Assembly (NCBI RefSeq): GCF_016775705.1
Contig: NZ_CP068760.1
Location: 4,092,001 to 4,156,000 of the forward strand
DNA length: 64,000 nucleotides
From: Chryseobacterium cucumeris
GTDB lineage: Bacteria > Bacteroidota > Bacteroidia > Flavobacteriales > Weeksellaceae
Direction: 5' to 3'
Both the position numbers and the translations under genes were made by a program. Shown here piece after piece: positions 49,958-56,643 of the stretch (its first letter is position 1; each line of letters starts with the position of its first letter). A model generated the notes under the pieces. The model was given only the letters and a program-made list of their open reading frames with translations, was not told the DNA's origin and did no database searches.

Positions 49958-50090
49958 TACCAGAGCTTTAAGCCATTAAGAATTTTGTATGTTAATTATT
50001 GATATCGGATATGATTTTTCCTTTCAAAGCGAAACTATGCTCAATATTTCTTAATGGTTAAAATTATTTTCAAATTTTAAATCAGCAAAC

Positions 50091-50981
50091 ATGAAAAATG
50101 TTCCATTCAAAGGGATAATTGCTTATCCCATAACACCTTTTGACCCAAATGAAAAAGTAGATATTCCTCTTTTTAAACACCTGGTAGAAAGACTGATCAC
50201 TTCCGGAAGCCACGGCATTGCTCCATTGGGAAGCACAGGGGTAATGCCTTATTTATCTGACGAAGAAAAAGAAGAAGTTACGGAAGCTACTTTACAGCAG
50301 GTAAAAGGCAGAATTCCAACGCTTGTAGGTGTATCCAACCTTACCACGGAGAAAACCATCCATCATGCTCAGTTCGCTGAAAAAGCAGGAGCCGATGCGG
50401 TGATGATCATTCCTATGAGCTACTGGAAACTTACCGATGATGAAATTGTAACGCATTATGATGCCGTAGCAAGCAAAATATCGATTCCGATTATGGCATA
50501 CAATAATCCGGCAACCAGTGGAGTAGATATGTCTCCGGCTTTGCTGAAAAGGCTGCTTGAAATTCCCAATGTAACGATGATTAAAGAAAGTACAGGAGAT
50601 GTTCAGAGAATGCATTATCTGAGAAGAGAACTGGGAGAAGACGTTGCCTTCTACAACGGTTCCAATCCTTTGGCTCTGGCGGCATTTTCTGCGGGAGCAA
50701 GAGGCTGGTGTACGGCAGCTCCTAATCTTATTCCGGAACTGAATATCAGCCTCTATAATGCGGTGGAAGAAGGTGATCTTGAAAAAGCAAAAACGATTTT
50801 CTATCAGCAGTTTGATCTTTTAAAATTTATTGTAAACAAAGGATTGCCGAGAGCAGTGAAATCAGGTCTGAATATTCTGGGTGAAGATGGCGGAAATCTG
50901 AGAAGCCCTCTGAAACCGCTTCACGAAAAAGAAACCGAAGAATTAAAAAATATTATGAAAACCCTTATCAATCCAGTATAA
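50091..50981 (+). CDS. Dihydrodipicolinate synthase/N-acetylneuraminate lyase family protein
   Basis: 296 residues, TIM barrel. Class I aldolase features: LGSTGVMPYL for the pyruvate carboxylate, the catalytic Tyr in MAYNNPATSG and the Schiff-base Lys in TMIKESTGDVQ. True DapA is usually elsewhere, and the cupin plus MocR context suggests a catabolic keto-acid lyase or dehydratase. 133 bases after the cupin gene and 4 before the thioredoxin gene. Confidence 0.9.
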   Translation: MKNVPFKGIIAYPITPFDPNEKVDIPLFKHLVERLITSGSHGIAPLGSTGVMPYLSDEEKEEVTEATLQQVKGRIPTLVGVSNLTTEKTIHHAQFAEKAGADAVMIIPMSYWKLTDDEIVTHYDAVASKISIPIMAYNNPATSGVDMSPALLKRLLEIPNVTMIKESTGDVQRMHYLRRELGEDVAFYNGSNPLALAAFSAGARGWCTAAPNLIPELNISLYNAVEEGDLEKAKTIFYQQFDLLKFIVNKGLPRAVKSGLNILGEDGGNLRSPLKPLHEKETEELKNIMKTLINPV

Positions 50982-50985
50982 TCTT

Positions 50986-51219
50986 ATGAAAAAATCCATT
51001 TTTTACCACGCAGGATGCCCTGTATGTATCAGTGCTGAGCATGATATCGTTAACCTTATAGGTTTGGAAAATGTAGAAATTATCCATTTGGGTAATGACA
51101 GAAGCAAAATTGAGGACGCGGAAAAAGCTGGCGTAAAATCTGTGCCTGCTTTAGTGACCCCTAACGGCAATGTGCTTCATATTAATTTTGGAGCTTCTAT
51201 GGAAGAGGTGAAAAATTAA
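50986..51219 (+). CDS. Small thioredoxin-like protein (CPVC)
   Basis: 77 residues. Short thioredoxin fold with the dithiol CPVC at residues 11-14 and a cis-Pro loop KSVPALV, then a C-terminal helix. A glutaredoxin-like carrier, likely reducing an unknown partner of the operon. Starts 4 bases after the aldolase-type gene; terminator 22 bases downstream. Confidence 0.85.
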   Translation: MKKSIFYHAGCPVCISAEHDIVNLIGLENVEIIHLGNDRSKIEDAEKAGVKSVPALVTPNGNVLHINFGASMEEVKN

Positions 51220-51240
51220 CAGTATTAATTTTGTAATATA

Positions 51241-51268
51241 AACGGCTCAATTTCTTGAGCCGTTTTTT
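51241..51268 (+). terminator. Terminator after the cupin operon
   Basis: AACGGCTCAA and TTGAGCCGTT arms with loop TTTC, then TTTTGTTTT. Confidence 0.88.
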
Positions 51269-51319
51269 GTTTTCCCGCTGTAAAATCTGTGGGAAAATGT
51301 ATTGCTTATTCAGAGCTTT

Positions 51320-51826
51320 TTAAATCGTTGCATTTCCTTCTACACCATCCGAATTATCGGTTTTGTTTCCTGTGATTGCGGCCGCAACAAAACTAAACAG
51401 ACTTACCAGTTTTCCTGCTTTAGTATCCCAGTAATAGGTTTCTTTAGGTTCCACACGGATAATCGTAACATTGGGATCGTCTTTACCATCAAACCAGGCC
51501 TTAGCCATGGGAGACCATTTATCTTCTATGGTTGCTTTGTCCTTATAAACAGAAGCTTCTCCATACACCGAAAGATACTGGGAGTCGCTGTTGTTCATAA
51601 AAAATAACTGTACTCTACGGTCTTCTTTGATTTCAAAATTCTTATTGCTGGATCCACTGCTGATAAACCACAAATTTCCGCTGTCGTCTGTTTCCTGAAG
51701 GGTCATTGGTCTTGAATTCACAGGAACGGTTTCCAGTTCTGTACAGAACATGCATATTCTCGCACTTTCCGAGAGTTCTTTGATCTTTTTGATCGCTTCA
51801 AGGTGGGTAAGGTTTTCTGTTGACAT
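51320..51826 (-). CDS. Pyridoxamine 5'-phosphate oxidase-like (general stress protein 26 type) protein
   Basis: 168 residues, split-barrel flavin-binding fold: SRPMTLQETDDSGNLWFISS, VQLFFMNNSDSQYLSVYGEA and VTIIRVEPKETYYWD. Such proteins bind FMN or F420-like cofactors; Bacillus GSP26 is a stress protein. True PNPO activity is not expected. Monocistronic, minus strand, convergent to the cupin operon. Confidence 0.88.
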   Translation of the reverse strand: MSTENLTHLEAIKKIKELSESARICMFCTELETVPVNSRPMTLQETDDSGNLWFISSGSSNKNFEIKEDRRVQLFFMNNSDSQYLSVYGEASVYKDKATIEDKWSPMAKAWFDGKDDPNVTIIRVEPKETYYWDTKAGKLVSLFSFVAAAITGNKTDNSDGVEGNATI

Positions 51827-52004
51827 ATTAAATATTTTAAGTGATTAATGTAAATTAAAAGAAATTTATTCAACAGAATGATGAATAATTTGCTTAAGTC
51901 TTTCAAATACCCGACCAAAAAGAAATAAAATGTGGTACCTAAGCTTAATTTATTTATAAAATTCGGTTCAAAGTTAATCTCTCCTTAAAATAATGATCGA
52001 AAGA

Positions 52005-52367
52005 TTATTGTTTCTTACTTAATGTTGTCTGAAGATCACTCCATGCGCCTCCGTTGTATACACGTTTAAATCCTTTTTCTTTCAGAATAGTTTCAACTTT
52101 TACACTTCGAAGTCCGTGTGAACATACTGTTATATACGTTTTTTCAGGATCCAGTTCTCCATACCGTTCTCTGATTGTCCCTAAAGAAATATTAATGGAA
52201 CCTTCTATATGCCCTGTCTGGTATTCTTTTTCAGTTCTTACATCAAGAATAACAGCTCCTTTTCTGATGAGTTCGGGCAATCCATTGTCCAAGGTCTGCA
52301 TCCGGTAAACCCTATACACAATGTACAGAATAAAAACTGCACCCAAAATGAGGAGAATACTTTTCAT
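52005..52367 (-). CDS. Membrane-anchored rhodanese-like protein
   Basis: 120 residues. One N-terminal helix (SILLILGAVFILYIVYRVY) followed by a rhodanese domain: AVILDVRTEKEYQTGHIEGS and the active loop TVCSHGLRS with Cys. It transfers sulfane sulfur or acts as a phosphatase-like binder; membrane attachment places it on one side of the inner membrane. Last of three genes after the TetR-type operator; overlaps DUF3817 by 4 bases. Confidence 0.88.
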   Translation of the reverse strand: MKSILLILGAVFILYIVYRVYRMQTLDNGLPELIRKGAVILDVRTEKEYQTGHIEGSINISLGTIRERYGELDPEKTYITVCSHGLRSVKVETILKEKGFKRVYNGGAWSDLQTTLSKKQ

Positions 52368-52666
52368 AGCTTGCTCAGTATTTTTTTGTCAATATAAAAT
52401 GTCCCGAATGGAATAAAACAGGCAAGAATTACCTTCCAGGTTATTTCTTTACATTTCCAGTTTTGTTCTACACCTACACTCAATGTGTTGAACAGGAAAA
52501 GCAGGAATAATGTTCCATGAACAGGGCCGATAAGCCTTACAAACAAGGGATTTCCCATCCAGTATTTCACCGGAACAGCAATAAATACCAAACTTAGTAA
52601 TGAAATTCCTTCCAGGATCGCCAGAACTCTCAGCCGGCCAATCTTTGTTTTAAATAAATGAATCAT
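52364..52666 (-). CDS. DUF3817 membrane protein
   Basis: 100 residues, three hydrophobic helices: RVLAILEGISLLSLVFIAVP, then GPVHGTLFLLFLFNTLS, which carries the family signature GPVHG, and ILACFIPFGTFYI. Function unknown. Two bases after the preceding gene and overlapping the rhodanese gene (ATGA), so the three form one operon. Confidence 0.88.
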   Translation of the reverse strand: MIHLFKTKIGRLRVLAILEGISLLSLVFIAVPVKYWMGNPLFVRLIGPVHGTLFLLFLFNTLSVGVEQNWKCKEITWKVILACFIPFGTFYIDKKILSKL

Positions 52667-52668
52667 AA

Positions 52669-53127
52669 TTATCTGAAATAAGGTCTGTTTGCAAAAGGAG
52701 AAAATGGCCAGGGGATGGCAATGAAAATAATAGCCAATGCTATAGAAAACCAGATCCCCATCGTTTTGAATTTTTCTTTATCTGAAAGCTTTCTTTTAGC
52801 CAGCGCTGAGCCAATTGTGATAATGACAATCGCTGTAATCATCAGTACGATATGGATTAACCCGAAAAACAGATGTTCAAATGAATCTTTAGCTTCATTA
52901 AAATGTTTCCAGAAGTATTGAATCACAGGGCTTTTGAGATAAAAAATCATTCCTATAATCAGTTGGATATGAGCAATTGTAGCCGTCCAGTGTCTCACAG
53001 AATTGTCGGCTGCTGTAAATTTACGGTCTGAGAAATATCCTTTAAAAGCCCGGAAAATTGCGTAGATTAAACTTATTAAAACCAGCCAACGGGTTTGGGA
53101 ATGTAAAAAAGTCAGGGTTTGATACAT
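52669..53127 (-). CDS. Four-helix membrane protein (cytochrome b-like)
   Basis: 152 residues with four helices: WLVLISLIYAIFRAFKGY, HIQLIIGMIFYL, FFGLIHIVLMITAIVIITIG and IWFSIALAIIFIAIPWPF. Several histidines in or near helices (HSQTRW, HWTATIAHIQ, FGLIHI) could bind haem, as in flavobacterial proteins labelled cytochrome b, but this is not certain. First gene of the operon whose promoter carries a TetR-type operator. Confidence 0.75.
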   Translation of the reverse strand: MYQTLTFLHSQTRWLVLISLIYAIFRAFKGYFSDRKFTAADNSVRHWTATIAHIQLIIGMIFYLKSPVIQYFWKHFNEAKDSFEHLFFGLIHIVLMITAIVIITIGSALAKRKLSDKEKFKTMGIWFSIALAIIFIAIPWPFSPFANRPYFR

Positions 53128-53147
53128 GGGTTATTTTTTGAACAGAG

Positions 53148-53155
53148 CAAAGGTA
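53148..53155 (-). promoter_or_regulatory. -7 promoter box TACCTTTG for the membrane/rhodanese operon
   Basis: Minus-strand match to TAnnTTTG, 20 bases before the ATG at 53127 and directly downstream of the palindrome at 53161. Confidence 0.6.
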
Positions 53156-53160
53156 AAACA

Positions 53161-53184
53161 AAAACATACCAATTAGTATGTTTT
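53161..53184. promoter_or_regulatory. TetR-type operator palindrome
   Basis: Arms AAAACATAC and GTATGTTTT with centre CAATTA. The TACCAATTAGTA core resembles sites of TetR-family repressors. It lies between the TetR stop and the promoter of the next operon, upstream of the -7 box, where bound protein would block RNA polymerase. Its T-rich ends may also help stop tetR transcription. Confidence 0.65.
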
Positions 53185-53196
53185 TTAATAAAAAAA

Positions 53197-53787
53197 TTAC
53201 TGAAGGCTTTTAAAATAAGACTTAAGCCCTTTTAAATAAGTGAGATATACTTCTTTTGAGTTTTCAAGTTTGCCCAGATTTCTTACTCCCCAATACCCTG
53301 AAATCACAAAAACACTCACTTCTTTTGCACTTACTTCTTTTTTGATTAATCCGGCACTTTTACCTCTTTCGATACTTTCTGCAAGCGCCAGTTCCCATTC
53401 TTTTGACAGTTCGTGAAGAGCCTGGGTAAAGGCGTTATGCCATGGAGCCATTTGCTGCACAAAATTAGAAGTAGGGCAGCCGTATTCCACTTTTAAAAAA
53501 TCATTTTCCATCAAAAGATGGTGCATGATATCATAAATGCTTTTTAAAGGATCCGGATTGTTGTGAAGAGTGTTAATGAAAGTTTTTCTGAAGTTGGGTT
53601 TCATCAGATCTGTGATAATAGCCAGCCCCATTTCATCTTTGGTTTTAAAATGATAATAGAAAGCACCTTTCGTCACCTGAGTCGTTGCAATAATTTCATC
53701 AATGCTTGTAGTCTGAAAACCTTTCACATAGATCAATTCGAACGCTTTCTGGAGAATAGTAAGACGGGTTGCTTCTGATTTCTTCAT
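53197..53787 (-). CDS. TetR family transcriptional regulator
   Basis: 196 residues. N-terminal HTH TTSIDEIIATTQVTKGAFYYHFKTK, ligand-binding helices after residue 60 with a Cys at 102 (EYGCPTSNF). Located between the membrane/rhodanese operon, whose promoter holds a matching operator, and the divergent MFS transporter gene. It probably represses the membrane operon; control of the MFS gene is possible. Confidence 0.92.
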   Translation of the reverse strand: MKKSEATRLTILQKAFELIYVKGFQTTSIDEIIATTQVTKGAFYYHFKTKDEMGLAIITDLMKPNFRKTFINTLHNNPDPLKSIYDIMHHLLMENDFLKVEYGCPTSNFVQQMAPWHNAFTQALHELSKEWELALAESIERGKSAGLIKKEVSAKEVSVFVISGYWGVRNLGKLENSKEVYLTYLKGLKSYFKSLQ

Positions 53788-53938
53788 TAAAACTGCTGAT
53801 TATTGTTGCAAAGAAACAAATTTTACAGGGAAAATAAAACTATCATTATTCTGATACTTTGATAGAATTTAAATAATTTTTATAATACAAATATTCATCG
53901 GAAATTTGCCTTGTCAATATCAACAAAATTACAAGACA

Positions 53939-55159
53939 ATGAATTTTCAAAAAGAAATACAGATCAATACTGAAGCACAGACAGCCAAAAGAGGTCTTCC
54001 TGCTGCTTTATGGGCATTAACAATAAGTGCCTTCGGAATAGGAACTACGGAATTTGTCATTGTAGGACTTCTTCCCACAGTAGCTTCAGACCTTGGAATT
54101 ACCATTCCTTCAGCAGGGCTTCTGGTAAGTCTTTATGCGATAGGAGTAGCTATCGGAGCACCCATCTTAACAGCTCTCACAGGGAAAATGCCGCGTAAGA
54201 TGCTGCTGGTATCGATCATGCTGCTATTCGTTATTGGAAACGGGCTGGCTTCTATTGCTCCCAGCTTTATAACTTTAGTGCTGGCCAGAATACTTACAGG
54301 ATTGGCCCATGGGGTTTATTTTTCTATAGGTTCTACCATTGCAGCTTCACTGGTTCCTGAAGAGAAAAGAGCTACCGCAATTTCCATCATGTTTGCCGGG
54401 CTTACACTCGCCATAGTAACGGGAGTTCCGCTGGGAACATTTATAGGTCAGCATTTCGGATGGAGAGCAACTTTCATCGGCGTTTCGATCCTTGGAGTTA
54501 TCGGATTGATCGCCAGTTTATTATTGGTGCCTAAAAATCTTAAGAATGGAAAAACAGCTTCTTTAAAAAGCCAGTTTAAAGTACTGGGCAACAGACGTCT
54601 GATTTTTGCTTTTTTAATGACCGCAATGGGATATGGAGGTACGTTTGTGGTATTTACGTATCTGTCACCTATTTTACAGAAAATTACAGGGTTTCAGGAA
54701 TCCACAGTCACTTTTATTCTTTTGATTTATGGAATTGCCATTGCCCTGGGAAACCTGATTGGAGGAAAAGTAGCCAATAAAAATCCTCTGAATGCCCTTT
54801 TATGGATGTTTGCTGTACAAGGACTCGTATTGCTGGCATTTTATTTCACCGTAAATAGCCCTGTTTTCAGTATCATTACACTTTTTCTTCTGGGAGCATT
54901 ATCATTTGCTTCGGTTCCCGGACTTCAGCTGTTGGTAGTCCAGATTGCAGAAAAAGAACTGCCCGGAACTGAAGACGTTGCTTCGGGGATTAATATTGCT
55001 GCTTTTAATATTGGTATTGCCATCGGATCCTATGCAGGTGGAATGATTGTAACATCCTCTTTAGGACTGGCAAGTACACCATGGATAGGAGCTTTGTTCC
55101 TGTTGGTTACGGTTTTAATAACCATCTACAGTATCCGTTTAAGCAAGAAAAATATATAG
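53939..55159 (+). CDS. MFS transporter (AraJ/sugar efflux type)
   Basis: 406 residues from ATG 53939 (a longer start at 53906 adds 11 unlikely residues). Twelve hydrophobic segments; the MFS motif A region is ALTGKMPRKMLLV between helices 2 and 3, and GTTEFVIVGLLPTVASDL is characteristic of the AraJ subgroup. Exports drugs, sugars or arabinose-like metabolites. Divergent from the TetR gene. Ends at a perfect palindrome. Confidence 0.92.
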   Translation: MNFQKEIQINTEAQTAKRGLPAALWALTISAFGIGTTEFVIVGLLPTVASDLGITIPSAGLLVSLYAIGVAIGAPILTALTGKMPRKMLLVSIMLLFVIGNGLASIAPSFITLVLARILTGLAHGVYFSIGSTIAASLVPEEKRATAISIMFAGLTLAIVTGVPLGTFIGQHFGWRATFIGVSILGVIGLIASLLLVPKNLKNGKTASLKSQFKVLGNRRLIFAFLMTAMGYGGTFVVFTYLSPILQKITGFQESTVTFILLIYGIAIALGNLIGGKVANKNPLNALLWMFAVQGLVLLAFYFTVNSPVFSIITLFLLGALSFASVPGLQLLVVQIAEKELPGTEDVASGINIAAFNIGIAIGSYAGGMIVTSSLGLASTPWIGALFLLVTVLITIYSIRLSKKNI

Positions 55160-55164
55160 TTTTT

Positions 55165-55199
55165 TACCCATGTCAAGGTTTGAAACCTTGACATGGGTA
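55165..55199. terminator. Perfect palindromic hairpin between MFS and pdeM
   Basis: 17-base arms TACCCATGTCAAGGTTT and AAACCTTGACATGGGTA with a single-base centre, followed by TTTTTA. Between two convergent genes, so it ends both. Shares the GGTTT/AAACC tip with the hairpin at 14651. Confidence 0.88.
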
Positions 55200-55219
55200 T
55201 TTTTAGATAATAAAAAAAA

Positions 55220-55864
55220 TTAAATCTCATAAATATCCGCATCCGTAAACACAAAAAATGTACTTTTCTTAGGCAGATTTTTCGTGTCCAGCCCTGTGAA
55301 TTCACTGAATGCAGGCAGTAATAACTGATTGCTGCTTAAAGCAAAACAGGGAAGCCTGATATTCTTTACTGCAGAATTCAGTACAATTCCCGGATGGATA
55401 TGTCCGGTAATCTGAAATCCGGATCTGGATGAATCAAAATCATGAATGAACGTAATATCATTTATTTCCAGCCATTCAGCTTTATGATTAAAACATAACT
55501 TTTTTTCCAGCGTTTTTGAAATCCGGTCATGGTTTCCTTCAATAAGATAAAACTGAATATCAGGATATTGATTTTTCCATATACAGAATTCATCCACATC
55601 AGAATTGTCTCCGGCATGAAGCAAATCTCCGACCACCACAAACTTTTCCGGCTGAAAATATTCAATCAGAGCGGATAATCTTTCCAGATCACTTTTCATA
55701 ATATGATTGGCCAGTGCAATGCCGTTTTTTCGGAAATGAGCGGTCTTTCCGATGTGAAGATCGGAAAGAATCAACGCTTTTTCTTTTTGCCAGAATGCCG
55801 CCCGCTGATTGGTCAGAATGAAAGTTTCGTTTTGAATGGAAATATTTTTAGTTGCTATAAACAC
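55220..55864 (-). CDS. pdeM: Ligase-associated DNA damage response endonuclease PdeM
   Basis: 214 residues, calcineurin-like metallophosphoesterase: SDLHIGKTAHFRKNG, VVGDLLHAGDNSD and IEGNHDR give the metal ligands, with GHIHPGI as the late His motif. In many bacteria this gene travels with a DEXH helicase, an ATP-dependent ligase and an MBL exonuclease; all three lie upstream here. A broken phosphoglycerate mutase gene separates it from the helicase. Confidence 0.92.
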   Translation of the reverse strand: MFIATKNISIQNETFILTNQRAAFWQKEKALILSDLHIGKTAHFRKNGIALANHIMKSDLERLSALIEYFQPEKFVVVGDLLHAGDNSDVDEFCIWKNQYPDIQFYLIEGNHDRISKTLEKKLCFNHKAEWLEINDITFIHDFDSSRSGFQITGHIHPGIVLNSAVKNIRLPCFALSSNQLLLPAFSEFTGLDTKNLPKKSTFFVFTDADIYEI

Positions 55865-55913
55865 TTGATAGATTGAAAAATTGAAGGTTTAAAGGTAAGC
55901 TATTTAAACCGGA

Positions 55914-56516
55914 TCAACTAACTTTCCGGCTGACGTGAAATTTTTCATCAAAAATATAGGTCAGAGGAAAACCGGTAGCAATCTCTCTTTCTAAGATCTC
56001 TTCGGGAGAAAGATGCTCCAGATACATAATTAAGGCACGAAGACTATTTCCGTGGGCCACAATTAATACATTTTTGCCTTGTTTCAATAACGGCTGTATC
56101 TCTCTTTCAAAATAAGGGATCACTCTGTTATAAGTATCTTTAAGACTTTCTCCGCCGGGAGGAACTACATCATAAGACCTGCGCCAGATGTGAACCTGCT
56201 CAGCTCCATATTTCAGCGCTGTGTCTGCTTTATTTAATCCTTCAAGGTTTCCATAACAGCGTTCGTTGAGTGCTTTATCTTGAATGACAGGAATATCAGG
56301 ATTTCCAATGACATCCAAAATGATAGAGAGGGTATGCTGTGCTCTGATGAGTGCAGAAGTAAAAGCGATATCAATTCTTTCTCCTTTCAAGGCAATACCT
56401 GCTTTTTTTGCTTCTTCGATACCCACTTCTGTTATATCGATATCTTTCCAGCCTGTAAATCTGTTTTCAAGATTCCAGAGTGACTGTCAGTGACGGACCA
56501 GGAACAACTTCTCCAT
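55914..56516 (-). pseudogene. gpmA: Phosphoglycerate mutase with a nonsense codon in the catalytic motif
   Basis: From ATG 56516 the minus strand reads MEKLFLVRH, then TGA (56487-56489), then QSLWNLENRFTGWKDIDITE and on to a normal end at 55914: 200 codons in one frame. The stop replaces the Gly of LVRHGQS, directly after the catalytic His. A GTG start at 56426 gives 170 residues but lacks both the His and Arg of RHG. The rest is a good dPGM (ERCYGNLEGLNK, RRSYDVVPPGGESL, VAHGNSLRALI). Interconversion of 2- and 3-phosphoglycerate should be lost unless the stop is a sequencing error or is read through. Confidence 0.85.
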
Positions 56517-56643
56517 TCTAAATTGTATTAAACTTCTATAAGATATATTCTAAGTTACGATGATTATTTAATCTTATCAAGAAAATTAACATAGAATATT
56601 AGGCTAAGAATAGGATTAAAATTGAAGGAACTTAGGAATTCAT

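Noticed and set aside
56487..56489. TGA in gpmA read as selenocysteine
   Set aside because: Family position is a structural Gly, and no SECIS-like hairpin or selenocysteine genes were seen; a nonsense change or sequence error is simpler.
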